A DNA stretch of 61,799 bases from Pseudomonas parakoreensis. Its GTDB lineage: Bacteria; Pseudomonadota; Gammaproteobacteria; Pseudomonadales; Pseudomonadaceae. Location of the stretch: the NCBI RefSeq assembly GCF_021602155.1, contig NZ_BQHY01000026.1:1-61799 (forward strand), in the 5' to 3' direction. The translations under genes and the position numbers were made by a program. This document shows, piece after piece, positions 10,142-19,003 of this stretch. The notes beneath the pieces are model-generated. The model worked only from the letters and a program-made list of their open reading frames with translations, was not told the origin of the DNA and ran no database searches. Each line of letters starts with the position of its first letter. Position 1 is the first letter of the stretch.

Positions 10142-10789
10142 ATGACTACCCAACGTCACTACTCGCCGATTGACCGTCTTCTGCTGCAAGCCGATGCCGC
10201 GATGCGTACTCTGCTGCCCTTCAGTGGTCAGCCGTACCGTCCGTCTCCAGCCATTGTGCAGCCGGAAGTGCAGATGAGCGATGAAGACACCCGCCACGTC
10301 GCCGGCCTGATGCGCATCAACCACACCGGTGAAGTGTGCGCCCAAGCGTTGTACCAAGGTCAGGCGCTGACCGCCAAGTTGCCGCAGGTGCGTGCTGCCA
10401 TGGAACACGCCGCCGAAGAGGAAATTGATCATCTGGTGTGGTGCGAACAGCGCATTCATCAACTGGGTAGCCATACCAGTGTGCTCAATCCACTGTTCTA
10501 TGGAATGTCGTTCGGCATCGGCGCTGTGGCCGGTCTGATCAGTGACAAGGTCAGCCTTGGCTTCGTCGCAGCTACCGAGCATCAGGTGTGCAAGCACCTG
10601 AACGAGCACCTGGAGCAATTGCCGGCCGAGGACGAGAAGTCCCGGGCAATTCTGGAACAGATGCGCATTGATGAACAACATCATGCGGAGAGTGCACTGG
10701 ATGCGGGTGGTTTCCGTTTTCCGGCGCCGGTGAAGTTCGGGATGAGTCTGTTGGCGAAGGTGATGACCAAGAGTACTTATCGGATCTGA
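10142..10789 (+). CDS. coq7: 3-demethoxyubiquinol 3-hydroxylase
   Basis: Diiron monooxygenase of the penultimate ubiquinone step, peripheral on the inner membrane. The protein is 215 residues. The diiron ligands are visible as Glu in [37 protein letters not shown] and DEQHHAESA, which is the four-helix EX(n)EXXH pattern twice. A good ribosome-binding site (GGAGG) precedes the start. Pseudomonads use this Coq7 form instead of the flavin enzyme UbiF. Confidence 0.96.
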   Translation: MTTQRHYSPIDRLLLQADAAMRTLLPFSGQPYRPSPAIVQPEVQMSDEDTRHVAGLMRINHTGEVCAQALYQGQALTAKLPQVRAAMEHAAEEEIDHLVWCEQRIHQLGSHTSVLNPLFYGMSFGIGAVAGLISDKVSLGFVAATEHQVCKHLNEHLEQLPAEDEKSRAILEQMRIDEQHHAESALDAGGFRFPAPVKFGMSLLAKVMTKSTYRI

Positions 10790-10814
10790 GATCAGTATTG
10801 CTGCTGAGGGCCCC

Positions 10815-10838
10815 TTCGCGAGCAGGCTCGCTCCCACA
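10815..10838. repeat. Single REP element (core GCAGGCTCGCTCCCACA)
   Basis: This is a singlet of the same family as the pair at 14003-14067 and the diverged copy at 28978-29001. It lies after coq7, just before its terminator. Confidence 0.8.
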
Positions 10839-10860
10839 GGGCTCTGTTTCGGTAATAAAA

Positions 10861-10892
10861 AAGGCGACTACCGCAAAGTAGTCGCCTTTTTT
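10861..10892. terminator. Bidirectional terminator between coq7 and speD
   Basis: AAGGCGACTAC (10861-10871) pairs with GTAGTCGCCTT (10878-10888) around loop CGCAAA. It is flanked by A and T tracts and serves both convergent genes. Confidence 0.92.
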
Positions 10893-10905
10893 GTGCCCGG
10901 GAATC

Positions 10906-11700
10906 TTACGCCGGCATGTTGCGCGCGTAGAAGATTTCCAGCATTTCGTGTTTCACACGTTCAGTTACCTGTGCCCGCTGTTCAGCGGACAGGTTGCTGG
11001 TGGCGTCGCCGAACAGGTAGTTATCCAGCTCGAAGTTCTTAAGCAGCATTTTGGTGTGGAACAGGTTTTCCTGGTACACGTTCACGTCGGTCATCTGGTA
11101 CGCGTCGCGGGTGTCTTCGGAAAGGTAGTTCTGGATCGAGTTGATCTCGTGGTCGATGAAGTGCTTGTTGCCTTCAACGTCACGGGTGAAACCGCGCACA
11201 CGGTAATCCACAGTCACGATGTCCGAATCGAACTGGTGAATGAGGAAGTTGAGCGCTTTAAGCGGTGAAATGACACCACAGGTCGACACGTCGATGTCCA
11301 CACGGAACGTCGCAATACCGGCGTCCGGATGGATTTCCGGATAGGTATGCACCGTGATGTGGCTCTTGTCGAGGTGGGCAAGGATGATTTCGGGCAATGG
11401 GCCCGGGGACTCCTCGATCTGGCTGTCAGTCGGGGTCACCGGCTCTTCCGAGATCAGAATCGTGACGCTGGCACCCTGAGGCTCATAGTTCTGACTCGCG
11501 ATGTTCAGAATGTTGGCACCAATGATTTCGACAACTTCCGTGAGGATCTGCGTCAGGCGTTCGGCGTTGTACTCTTGATTGATGTACTCGACGTAAGCCT
11601 GCTGGTCTTGCGGGGTTTCCGCGTAGCAGATGTCATAGATGTTGAAGCTCAAGGTCTTTGTCAGGTTGTTGAACCCGTGGAGCTTGAGTTTGCTTTTCAC
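10906..11700 (-). CDS. speD: S-adenosylmethionine decarboxylase proenzyme
   Basis: Makes the aminopropyl donor for spermidine. The proenzyme cleaves itself to form a pyruvoyl cofactor. The protein is 264 residues, the length of the gamma-proteobacterial (E. coli-type) enzyme. Cleavage is expected before Ser113 in [13 protein letters not shown]. The start is the GTG at 11700, which gives the N terminus [14 protein letters not shown]; an extension of 14 codons upstream is not expected. It is convergent with coq7 and separated from it by a bidirectional terminator. Confidence 0.95.
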   Translation of the reverse strand: MKSKLKLHGFNNLTKTLSFNIYDICYAETPQDQQAYVEYINQEYNAERLTQILTEVVEIIGANILNIASQNYEPQGASVTILISEEPVTPTDSQIEESPGPLPEIILAHLDKSHITVHTYPEIHPDAGIATFRVDIDVSTCGVISPLKALNFLIHQFDSDIVTVDYRVRGFTRDVEGNKHFIDHEINSIQNYLSEDTRDAYQMTDVNVYQENLFHTKMLLKNFELDNYLFGDATSNLSAEQRAQVTERVKHEMLEIFYARNMPA

Positions 11701-11937
11701 CGTTAAAAACTCTCTATGTATGCGGCGCAGCCGCGTGATCAAGCATGCCCGTCAAGTGCGAACAACGCACCTGCGTAGGACGGTTAACACCTCTTCGCGA
11801 TGGCGATTTTGGTTATCTGTTCAGGCGGATGATCCGTCGGCTGACCGATCACTGCCCTGAAAAAAGTGGCGCATTATGCAGACGTCAGCGAGGGATCGCC
11901 AGAGTCTGCACTGCTTTTATGATAGTTGAATGTCGGT

Positions 11938-12360
11938 TCAACCGAGTTCGACGATTTCATAATCGTGAGTGATCGCCACGCCGGCCGCGCCGAGCATGAT
12001 CGAGGCCGAGCAATACTTCTCGGCAGACAGTTCGATGGCGCGTTTGACCTGGGCTTCTTTCAGGCCTCGGCCCTTGACCACGAAGTGCATGTGGATCTTG
12101 GTGAACACCTTCGGGTCTTCGGTCGCGCGCTCGGCGTCAAGGAACGCTTCGCAGCTTTCAACCGCCTGACGCGACTTCTTCAGGATGCTCACCACGTCGA
12201 AGTTGCTGCAACCACCCACGCCCAGCAGAAGCATTTCCATCGGGCGAACACCCAGGTTACGACCACCGGCGTCGGGCGGACCGTCCATCACCACGACATG
12301 ACCGCTACCGGATTCGCCGAGGAACATGGCTTCGCCAGCCCATTGGATGCGTGCCTTCAT
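11938..12360 (-). CDS. OsmC-family redox protein (YhfA-like)
   Basis: A 140-residue member of the OsmC/Ohr fold, here the YhfA-like branch. Family members with both cysteines reduce organic peroxides; the cysteine pair here (GVGGCSNFD and the later SCEAFLDA region) suggests a redox or thiol role, but the substrate is not clear. An in-frame TTG two codons upstream is less likely than the ATG at 12360, which has GTGGAG correctly spaced. It is divergent from vfr, as in P. aeruginosa. Confidence 0.85.
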   Translation of the reverse strand: MKARIQWAGEAMFLGESGSGHVVVMDGPPDAGGRNLGVRPMEMLLLGVGGCSNFDVVSILKKSRQAVESCEAFLDAERATEDPKVFTKIHMHFVVKGRGLKEAQVKRAIELSAEKYCSASIMLGAAGVAITHDYEIVELG

Positions 12361-12494
12361 CGCCAAGACTCCACTGTAGAAAAAAGGGTCGCCAGCTTAG
12401 CACAGGCCTTTGCTCTGACAGCGCCCGGCGTTCCTGGGAAAGATGCCTAAGCTGCGTAGGTAATTTCTCGAATTTTCGACGAAGTGTCTGGTAA

Positions 12495-12521
12495 GCTGGC
12501 GCCAATTCGCTGGCGCCAATT
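12495..12521. repeat. Tandem 13-bp direct repeat upstream of vfr
   Basis: GCTGGCGCCAATT occurs at 12495-12507 and again at 12509-12521, with one base between, so the 14-bp period is close to one and a third helical turns. Each copy contains the 8-bp palindrome TGGCGCCA. It lies about 80-105 bases before the vfr start, in the divergent OsmC-vfr region, and could be a regulator-binding site. It does not match a CRP/Vfr consensus. Confidence 0.6.
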
Positions 12522-12599
12522 GTCAGCCTGTGTAGCGACCGCCTTCAGCGCCTCATATAAAAATCAAACATCACCGTGCAGTCTTTTCGGGATACAACC

Positions 12600-13244
12600 A
12601 TGGTTGCTATTACCCCCACACCCAAAATCAAAAACCTCGACAAACTGTTGATGCATTGCCAACGCCGTCGCCATGCGGCCAAAAGCAACATCATCTGCGC
12701 CGGCGATCGCTCGGACACGCTGTACTTCATCATCAAGGGTTCGGTCACGATCCTGATTGAAGATGACGACGGCCGCGAAATGATCATTGCCTACCTCAAC
12801 GCCGGGGATTTCTTTGGCGAACTGGGTTTGTTCGAACAAGCGGGTCAGGAACAACAACGCAGCGCCTGGGTGCGGGCCAAGGTTGAAAGTGAAATCGCCG
12901 AAATCAGCTATGTGAAGTTCCGCGAACTGTCACAGCAGGATCCCGACATTCTTTACGTCCTCAGCGGACAAATCGCACAACGTCTGCGCAATACCACGCG
13001 CAAGGTCGGCGACCTGGCGTTCTTCGACGTTACCGGTCGCGTTGCCCGTTGCCTGCTGGAGTTGTGCAAACAGCCTGACGCAATGACCCACCCGGACGGC
13101 ATGCAGATCAAGGTGACCCGTCAGGAAATCGGGCGAATTGTCGGTTGTTCGCGGGAAATGGTCGGTCGCGTGCTCAAGGATCTTGAAGAACGCAACCTGG
13201 TCGATGTGAAAGGCAAGACCATGGTGGTCTTCGGCACCCGCTAA
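12600..13244 (+). CDS. vfr: cAMP-responsive regulator Vfr (CRP family)
   Basis: Global transcription regulator, homologous to E. coli CRP, that binds cAMP and TGTGA-type sites. The protein is 214 residues, identical in length to P. aeruginosa Vfr. The cyclic-nucleotide domain spans about 15-120, with the phosphate-binding cassette FFGELGLFE...RSAWVRA. The C-terminal helix-turn-helix is [21 protein letters not shown]-like (here [19 protein letters not shown]). The ATG at 12600 is chosen by similarity (MVAITPTPK). The genes on either side are transcribed toward the opposite strand, so vfr stands alone. Confidence 0.97.
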   Translation: MVAITPTPKIKNLDKLLMHCQRRRHAAKSNIICAGDRSDTLYFIIKGSVTILIEDDDGREMIIAYLNAGDFFGELGLFEQAGQEQQRSAWVRAKVESEIAEISYVKFRELSQQDPDILYVLSGQIAQRLRNTTRKVGDLAFFDVTGRVARCLLELCKQPDAMTHPDGMQIKVTRQEIGRIVGCSREMVGRVLKDLEERNLVDVKGKTMVVFGTR

Positions 13245-13254
13245 GCGCGCAAGC

Positions 13255-13956
13255 TCAGGCGCTGTAGACCTGCGCCAGCATCCGTCGAAACAGCTCATCC
13301 AGACGCGCCAAAGCATTTGGCGCGACGAACTTCTCATGCAGGGCAATGTGGCTTTCAGCCCGCACTCGCTGCTCCAGACCGCAAGCCTCGTTGAAGCGAT
13401 TGACCGCCGCGACCATCGATTCGCGCTCGTTATCGATCAACATCGCCCCGTGCACCAACCCCACCGGACGCTGACCGCCCTGACTCTGGCGCCAGCGTTG
13501 AGCAGTGCCGACCATCTTGCGGCCGTCGAGATTGACGTTGAACCGGCCGTCACAGAACGCACCGTCGATTTCGCCCAACGACGATGTGCCGCCCAACTCA
13601 TCCAGCAACTCACAGATTGGATCGCACAGACGCCGATAGCCAGTTTCGATGCGATTCAGATCGCCCTCGCTGCGGGGCGGAGCGTAGACCAGTGCGATGT
13701 TGATGGTTGAGGAGGACTGCGGGACGGGTTCACCGCCGGTTTCCCGCAGCAATACTGGCCAACCAGCAGTGGCGGAGACTTCGCAGGCGTGATCAAAACC
13801 GGGCAGACGATTAAGGCGGCGCGGCATGACCAGGGCGTTATCGCTGGGTTGCCAGAACAGCAGGCCGAACTCGGCGTCGCCGGCGCAGACGGAAGCGAGC
13901 AAGTCTTGTTCGGCTTGCAGGCCGGCCTCGATGGTCAGGAAGGTGGGCAGCGACAT
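13255..13956 (-). CDS. Lipoate-protein-ligase-like protein
   Basis: A 233-residue member of the LplA/LipB/BirA fold. GRKMVGTAQRW contains the lysine that binds the lipoyl or biotinyl adenylate, LRETGGEPVP is an RRxxGG-like loop, and HGAMLID follows. The C-terminal accessory domain of full LplA is absent, so it may be an amidotransferase-type or uncharacterised ligase. The ATG at 13956 has a GGAG site. An upstream extension would run through a REP pair and is rejected. It is convergent with vfr, 10 bases apart. Confidence 0.7.
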   Translation of the reverse strand: MSLPTFLTIEAGLQAEQDLLASVCAGDAEFGLLFWQPSDNALVMPRRLNRLPGFDHACEVSATAGWPVLLRETGGEPVPQSSSTINIALVYAPPRSEGDLNRIETGYRRLCDPICELLDELGGTSSLGEIDGAFCDGRFNVNLDGRKMVGTAQRWRQSQGGQRPVGLVHGAMLIDNERESMVAAVNRFNEACGLEQRVRAESHIALHEKFVAPNALARLDELFRRMLAQVYSA

Positions 13957-14002
13957 GGAGGGCTCCGGCAGATCTGGAATCTTTAGGGATTTTGAGGGCC
14001 TT

Positions 14003-14067
14003 TTCGCGAGCAGGCTCGCTCCCACAGGGGAAATGCATTCCAATGTGGGAGCGAGCCTGCTCACGAA
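14003..14067. repeat. REP inverted pair (REPIN), family with core GAGCAGGCTCGCTCCC
   Basis: The 24-base arms at 14003-14026 and 14044-14067 are reverse complements with one mismatch. The pair lies between trpC and the lipoate-ligase-like gene. Related singlets lie at 10815-10838 and 28978-29001. Confidence 0.9.
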
Positions 14068-14081
14068 TGAGGTCGACTCGG

Positions 14082-14918
14082 TCAGTCGAGGGTCGAACCA
14101 CTGACCGGTACGCCGCGTTCAGGGAAGAACAGGCGTTGCAGTTCGGTGCCCGGGCTTTCCGCGCGCATGAACGCTTCGCCCACCAGAAAGGCATACACAT
14201 CGCTGATTTCCATCAGCTCGACATCGGCACGGTTGAGGATGCCACTCTCGGTAATCACCAGTCGGTCGCGCGGAATGCGCGGCAGCAGGTCGAGGGTGGT
14301 TTCCAGGCTGACGTCGAACGTGTGCAGGTTGCGGTTATTGACCCCGACCAGTGGTGTGTCGAGGGTTTTCAGTGCGCGCTCCAGCTCATCGCCGTCGTGC
14401 ACTTCCACCAGCACATCGAGACCGACACCTTTGGCCACCGAGGCCAGCTCGGCCATTTTTACGTCGTCCAGTGCGGAGACGATCAACAGTACGCAGTCGG
14501 CGCCCAGCGCGCGAGCTTCGACGATCTGGTACGGATCGATCATGAAGTCTTTGCGGATCACCGGCAATTTGCACGCGGCGCGGGCCTGTTGCAGGTAGAT
14601 ATCAGCGCCCTGGAAGTAGTCGATATCGGTCAGCACCGAAAGACAGGTCGCCCCGCCCTTCTCGTAGCTCTTGGCGATATCGGCAGGCACGAAGTTCTCG
14701 CGTATCACGCCTTTGCTCGGCGAAGCCTTCTTGATTTCGGCGATCACCGCCGGTTGCTTCTTCTTGGCCTGCGCCAGCAATGCCTGGGCAAAACCACGGG
14801 GTGCATCGGCCGCCTTGGCCAGACTTTCCAGCTCGCTCAGGCTGACGCGAGCGCTGCGCTCGGCGACTTCCTGGACTTTGCGCGCCAGAATGTTTTCCAG
14901 AACCGTCGGTACACTCAT
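14082..14918 (-). CDS. trpC: Indole-3-glycerol-phosphate synthase
   Basis: Closes the indole ring in tryptophan synthesis. The protein is 278 residues and is the TrpC domain only, without a fused TrpF, as usual in Pseudomonas. [13 protein letters not shown] is the substrate-phosphate motif, and [11 protein letters not shown] plus VTESGI-type (VITESGI) are active-site loops of the TIM barrel. The start codon overlaps the trpD stop by 4 bases, so the genes are translationally coupled. It is the last gene of trpGDC. Confidence 0.97.
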   Translation of the reverse strand: MSVPTVLENILARKVQEVAERSARVSLSELESLAKAADAPRGFAQALLAQAKKKQPAVIAEIKKASPSKGVIRENFVPADIAKSYEKGGATCLSVLTDIDYFQGADIYLQQARAACKLPVIRKDFMIDPYQIVEARALGADCVLLIVSALDDVKMAELASVAKGVGLDVLVEVHDGDELERALKTLDTPLVGVNNRNLHTFDVSLETTLDLLPRIPRDRLVITESGILNRADVELMEISDVYAFLVGEAFMRAESPGTELQRLFFPERGVPVSGSTLD

Positions 14919-15964
14919 CCCTCATTCTCCACTTTGAATACCGCGGTAAAGGCACCCAACTCCTCGAGTTTTTCCCGAGCAAGACCGGTGTGCAGTGCGT
15001 CGTGCGCGAGCGCCACGCCTTCTTTGAGACTGGTCGCCAGGTCGGCGGCATACAGCGCCGCACCGGCATTGAGCACGATCATTTCAGCAGCTTTCTGGCC
15101 ACTTTCGGTTTTGCGCTTGCCCAACGCATCACGGATCAATGCCAGCGATGCCTCCGGACCTTCGACCGACAGACCGTGCAGGCTCTGGCTCTTCATGCCG
15201 AGATCTTCCGGCTCGACCCAATATTCAGTGATCTCGTTGTTTTTCAGCTCAGCGACGAAGGTCGGCGCGGCAAGGCTGAACTCGTCCAGGCCATCCTTCG
15301 AATGCACTACCAGCACATGTTTGCTGCCCAGGCGCTGCAAGACTTCGGCCAATGGCCGGCACAGCGCTGGAGTGAACACGCCCACCACCTGATGTTTGAC
15401 ACCGGCCGGATTCGTAAGCGGGCCGAGCATGTTGAACAGCGTACGCAAGCCAAGATCGCGGCGTGGGCCGGCGGCGTACTTCATCGCTTTGTGGTGAGTC
15501 TGGGCAAACATGAAACCGATGCCGACGTTGTCGATGCAACGGGCAACCTGCACCGGGGTCAGGTTCAGGTAGATACCGGCGGCCTCCAGCAAGTCGGCGC
15601 TGCCGCTCTTGCCCGACACCGCACGGTTACCGTGCTTGGCCACGGTACAACCGGCTGCCGCGACAACGAACGCCGAAGCCGTCGATACGTTGAAGATGTT
15701 CGCACCGTCACCGCCGGTGCCGACTACATCGACCACGCCGTCGAGGGTCTTGAGTTCGACCTGATCGGCCAGCTCACGCATCACCGACACGGCGCCGACG
15801 ATTTCATCGATGCTCTCGCTCTTCATGCGCATGGCCATCATGAATGCGCCGATCTGTGCGTCGGTGCATTGCCCGGTCATGATTTCGCGCATCACGTCGC
15901 GCATTTCTTCGGTACTGAGGTCGAGGTGTTCGACGATACGGCTCAGGGCTGTCTTGATATTCAT
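14915..15964 (-). CDS. trpD: Anthranilate phosphoribosyltransferase
   Basis: Joins anthranilate to PRPP. The protein is 349 residues. The PRPP-binding signature is [15 protein letters not shown], and [19 protein letters not shown] binds phosphate and metal. The gene begins 8 bases after trpG and ends inside the trpC start. Transcription is on the minus strand from a leader region at about 16700-16850. Confidence 0.98.
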   Translation of the reverse strand: MNIKTALSRIVEHLDLSTEEMRDVMREIMTGQCTDAQIGAFMMAMRMKSESIDEIVGAVSVMRELADQVELKTLDGVVDVVGTGGDGANIFNVSTASAFVVAAAGCTVAKHGNRAVSGKSGSADLLEAAGIYLNLTPVQVARCIDNVGIGFMFAQTHHKAMKYAAGPRRDLGLRTLFNMLGPLTNPAGVKHQVVGVFTPALCRPLAEVLQRLGSKHVLVVHSKDGLDEFSLAAPTFVAELKNNEITEYWVEPEDLGMKSQSLHGLSVEGPEASLALIRDALGKRKTESGQKAAEMIVLNAGAALYAADLATSLKEGVALAHDALHTGLAREKLEELGAFTAVFKVENEG

Positions 15965-15972
15965 GGGAGTCC

Positions 15973-16566
15973 TTAGCGCGTGCCGCCGGTTTGTTTGAGG
16001 AAGTTGGCAAACAGTTCATGACCCTGCTCGGTGAGGATCGACTCGGGGTGGAACTGTACGCCCTCAATGTTCAGGGTCTTGTGCCGCAGGCCCATGATTT
16101 CATCGACGCTGCCGTCATCGTGCTGCGTCCACGCGGTCAGCTCCAGGCAATCGGGCAAAGTACCGTGCTTGACGATCAGCGAGTGGTAACGGGTAACCGT
16201 CAGCGGATGATTCAGACCGGCGAAAACGCCCTTGTCCTCGTGGAATACCGGACTAGTCTTACCGTGCATCACCTGACGGGCGCGCACCACGTCGCCGCCG
16301 AACGCTTGGCCAATCGATTGATGGCCGAGGCAGACGCCGAGGATTGGCAGTTTGCCGGCGAAGTATTTGATGGCCTCAATGGAGATGCCGGCTTCAGTCG
16401 GCGTGCACGGACCTGGCGAGACCACGATGCGCTCGGGGTTGAGCGCTTCGATTTCGGCGACAGTCAGTTCGTCGTTGCGCACCACTTTGACCTCGGCACC
16501 CAGCTCGCCGAGGTATTGCACAACGTTGTAAGTAAAGGAGTCGTAGTTGTCGATCATCAGCAACAT
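15973..16566 (-). CDS. trpG: Anthranilate synthase glutamine amidotransferase subunit
   Basis: Releases ammonia from glutamine for TrpE. The protein is 197 residues. [11 protein letters not shown] holds the catalytic cysteine, and VQFHPES supplies His and Glu. [11 protein letters not shown] is the oxyanion-side loop. An in-frame extension of 37 codons upstream lies in the leader and is not expected to be translated; the ATG at 16566 starts with the typical [14 protein letters not shown]. It is the first gene of trpGDC. trpE is about 2.4 kb away on the same strand, with estA reading the other way in between. Confidence 0.98.
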   Translation of the reverse strand: MLLMIDNYDSFTYNVVQYLGELGAEVKVVRNDELTVAEIEALNPERIVVSPGPCTPTEAGISIEAIKYFAGKLPILGVCLGHQSIGQAFGGDVVRARQVMHGKTSPVFHEDKGVFAGLNHPLTVTRYHSLIVKHGTLPDCLELTAWTQHDDGSVDEIMGLRHKTLNIEGVQFHPESILTEQGHELFANFLKQTGGTR

Positions 16567-16706
16567 GGCGTTTCGAACCTCTTGAATTCTGACTTGAAGA
16601 CAGCCTTCAGATGACTTGCCCGCAGGGCGCTGCACGATGTCGGACGCACAGAGAGCGTCGGCACAGCGGCATTTCAAACGGGCGAGGAAGGCAAAGCGAT
16701 ACAGAT

Positions 16707-16720
16707 CCGGCCGGGCCGGC
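16707..16720 (-). promoter_or_regulatory. GC-rich palindrome following the trpG leader peptide
   Basis: CCGGCCGGGCCGGC lies 9 bases beyond the leader-peptide stop codon. An equivalent CCGGC-rich hairpin follows the trpE leader at about the same distance (20533-20547). It is a candidate element of a transcription attenuator, although the T run expected of an intrinsic terminator is poor here. Confidence 0.4.
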
Positions 16721-16729
16721 AGAAAAGAT

Positions 16730-16816
16730 TCAGGCGCGCCAACGCCAACGGGCGTGTGCCTTGATGACTTGATCCAGAAGTTTGCTGACGATCAACACGG
16801 GGAAGGTCTCGTTCAT
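16730..16816 (-). CDS. trpGDC leader peptide (28 residues, ends ARWRWRA)
   Basis: A short reading frame with an ATG at 16816 and GGAA a few bases before it. It encodes 28 residues beginning [10 protein letters not shown] and ending ARWRWRA, followed by TGA. Two Trp codons near the end fit a leader peptide whose stalled ribosome reports charged tRNA-Trp. It ends 163 bases before trpG. Its last two-thirds is homologous, base for base, to the end of gph just before trpE. Attenuation of trpE and trpGDC has been reported in P. putida, so a regulatory role is well founded; the mechanism at this exact site is inference. Confidence 0.8.
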   Translation of the reverse strand: MNETFPVLIVSKLLDQVIKAHARWRWRA

Positions 16817-16973
16817 ACGTTCCGGCACAGTAACTTAGCTGGGCAGAGCGTGCAATATGGCGGGGCTGACGGGGGACAAAACTATGGGAGGCTTCGCGAC
16901 CGATGGCAAAACGCCGGGAGTTTTTGGTACTGTCGTTTCGTTCACCTACAACAATAAATAAACGGACTTGCTC

Positions 16974-18884
16974 ATGATCAAACAGACGTTGTTTGTACCG
17001 CTCGCCGGTTGCCTGCTCGCCATGGCTTGCGCCCAGGCCTACGCAGCCCCCGCACCCTATTCGAACTTCATCGTGTTCGGCGACAGCCTGAACGATGCCG
17101 GGACTTTCAAGGACACCGGCGGCCCGGCCGGCGCCACGCAGCGCTACACCAACCGCACCGGCCCGTTGTACAAGGATGGCACCGGGGAAAACCGCGACCT
17201 CAACGCCACCCAGATCATCGGCGGCAAACTCGGTTTCAGCCCGGATCAGATCGCCTCCGCGTCCTCGGCCGTGCGTGCCGGTGAAGGTCTGGCCGATGGC
17301 AACAACTGGGCGGTGGGTGGTTACCGTACCGACCAGATCCTCGACTCGATCACTACCCAGTCCGCCACCGGTGAACGCACGCGCAGCGGTTACCTGCCGT
17401 CGAATGGCTTCCGCGCTGATCCGAACGCGCTGTATTACCTGTCCGGGGGCGGCAACGACTTCCTTCAGGGCCGCGTGCTCAGCCTCGATCAGGCCAGCTC
17501 GGCGGCCGACCGACTGGCCGACAGCGTGCGCACGCTGCAAGGTGCCGGCGCCAAATACATCATGGTCTGGCTGCTGCCAGACATCGGCCTGACCCCGGCG
17601 ATCAACGGCTCACCGCTGCAGAGCTTCACCTCGCAGCTCAGCGCCCAATTCAACACCGAACTGGTCAGCCAGTTGCAGGGCATCAACGCCGAAATCATTC
17701 CACTGAACATTCCGGTGCTGCTCAAAGAAGCGTTCGCCAACCCGGCGCAGTTCGGCCTCGCGACCGACCAGAACCTGACGGCCACCTGCTTCAGCGGCAA
17801 CAGTTGCACCGAGAACGCCCGATACGGCATCAACAGCGCCACGCCGGATCCGACCAAGCTGATCTACAACGACTCGGTGCACCCCACCGAAGCTGGCCAG
17901 CGCCTGATTGCCGACTACGCCTACTCGCTGCTCGCCGCCCCGTGGGAACTGACCCTGCTGCCGGAAATGGCCCAAGGTTCGTTGCGCGCGCATCAGGATG
18001 AACTGCGCAATCAATGGCTGGCCGACTGGGAAAACTGGCAGGCCGTGGGCCAATGGCGCGCTATCGTCGCCGGTGGCGGACAGCATCAGGACTTCGACGG
18101 CCAGCACAGCGCCGCCAGTGCCGACGGCAACGGCTACAACCTGAACATCGGCGGCAGCTATCGCGTCAACGACGCCTGGCGTGTCGGATTGGCCGCTGGT
18201 TTCTATAACCAGAAACTCGAGGCCGGCGACGCCGATTCGGAATACAAACTCAACTCCTACATGGGCACCGCGTTCGCCCAGTATCAACAAAACCGCTGGT
18301 GGGGCGATCTGGCAATGACCGCCGGCAAACTCGACTACGACAGCCTCAAGCGTAAATTCCAACTCGGGGTCAACGAGCGCGGGGAGAAAGGCGATACCGA
18401 TGGCTACGTGCTGGCGATCAGCGGCCGTATCGGCTACGACATCGCACAGCAGGCCAGCAGCCCGTGGCACCTGTCGCCGTTCGTCAGCGCCGACTTTGGC
18501 AAGGTCGAGGTCGACGGTTACTCGGAAAAAGGCGCGGATTCCACCGCGCTGACCTTCGATGACCAGTCGCGCAACTCGCGGCGTCTGGGCCTGGGTATTC
18601 AGGGCAAGTACCAGATCACGGCGCAGACCGAAGTGTTTGGCGAGTTCGCTCACGAACGTGAGTACAACGATGACCGTCAGGATCTGACCATCAACCTCAA
18701 CAGCTTGCCGAACAACCGCTTCACGCTCGAAGGCTACGAGCCGCAGACCAACCTCAATCGCCTGAACCTGGGCGTGAGCCACAAGCTCACGCAGGATTTG
18801 GCGTTGCGCGCCAGCTACAACGTGCGCAAGGATGATGACTTTACCCAGCAAGGGGTGAACGTCGGGGTCAGTCTCGATTTCTGA
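16974..18884 (+). CDS. estA: GDSL esterase autotransporter EstA
   Basis: A 636-residue outer-membrane-anchored esterase. A signal peptide of about 24 residues (cut after AQAYA) is followed by a GDSL hydrolase domain. Ser38 lies in [10 protein letters not shown], and Asp300 and His303 in DSVHP complete the triad. From about residue 360, a 12-strand autotransporter barrel ends in aromatic VGVSLDF. The active site faces outside the cell; in P. aeruginosa EstA affects rhamnolipid production and motility. An ATG at 16974 with CGGA upstream is used rather than the TTG two codons earlier. It sits alone between trpG and trpE on the opposite strand. Confidence 0.95.
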   Translation: MIKQTLFVPLAGCLLAMACAQAYAAPAPYSNFIVFGDSLNDAGTFKDTGGPAGATQRYTNRTGPLYKDGTGENRDLNATQIIGGKLGFSPDQIASASSAVRAGEGLADGNNWAVGGYRTDQILDSITTQSATGERTRSGYLPSNGFRADPNALYYLSGGGNDFLQGRVLSLDQASSAADRLADSVRTLQGAGAKYIMVWLLPDIGLTPAINGSPLQSFTSQLSAQFNTELVSQLQGINAEIIPLNIPVLLKEAFANPAQFGLATDQNLTATCFSGNSCTENARYGINSATPDPTKLIYNDSVHPTEAGQRLIADYAYSLLAAPWELTLLPEMAQGSLRAHQDELRNQWLADWENWQAVGQWRAIVAGGGQHQDFDGQHSAASADGNGYNLNIGGSYRVNDAWRVGLAAGFYNQKLEAGDADSEYKLNSYMGTAFAQYQQNRWWGDLAMTAGKLDYDSLKRKFQLGVNERGEKGDTDGYVLAISGRIGYDIAQQASSPWHLSPFVSADFGKVEVDGYSEKGADSTALTFDDQSRNSRRLGLGIQGKYQITAQTEVFGEFAHEREYNDDRQDLTINLNSLPNNRFTLEGYEPQTNLNRLNLGVSHKLTQDLALRASYNVRKDDDFTQQGVNVGVSLDF

Positions 18885-18895
18885 GGCGGAAAAGC

Positions 18896-18925
18896 AAAAG
18901 ATCGCAGGCTGCGCCAGCTCCTACA
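18896..18925. repeat. Single REP element, diverged (core AAAAGATCGCAGGCTG)
   Basis: This single arm is related to the pairs at 9961-10036 and 49348-49425. It lies 11 bases after the estA stop codon. Confidence 0.75.
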
Positions 18926-18947
18926 GGGGCTTGGCAGGTACAAAAAA

Positions 18948-18977
18948 CGCGGCGCCCTTACGGGTGTCGCGTTTTTT
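18948..18977. terminator. Terminator between estA and trpE
   Basis: A 10-bp stem (18948-18957 with 18962-18971, two G-T pairs) around loop TTAC is followed by TTTTTT and preceded by AAAAAA. It can serve both convergent genes. Confidence 0.85.
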
Positions 18978-19003
18978 ATGCCTGACCATAAAGCCCATGT
19001 GGG

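Larger units (their letters stand above)
16567..16973. other. trpG leader and estA upstream region
   Basis: This 407-base gap holds the trpG leader peptide (16730-16816), a GC-rich palindrome after it (16707-16720) and, on the other side, the estA upstream region. A GACGC/GCGTC stem lies further along the trpG leader. No reading frame here looks like a conserved protein apart from the leader peptide. No unambiguous sigma-70 promoter could be assigned for either gene. Confidence 0.6.

Noticed and set aside
16616-16957. A 113-codon plus-strand frame between trpG and estA
   Set aside because: It crosses the trpG leader on the opposite strand, has no domain or ribosome-binding site, and ends just before estA.
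17610-18851. A 413-codon open frame opposite estA
   Set aside because: It lies within the estA coding region and has no recognisable motif. The esterase/autotransporter reading is clear.
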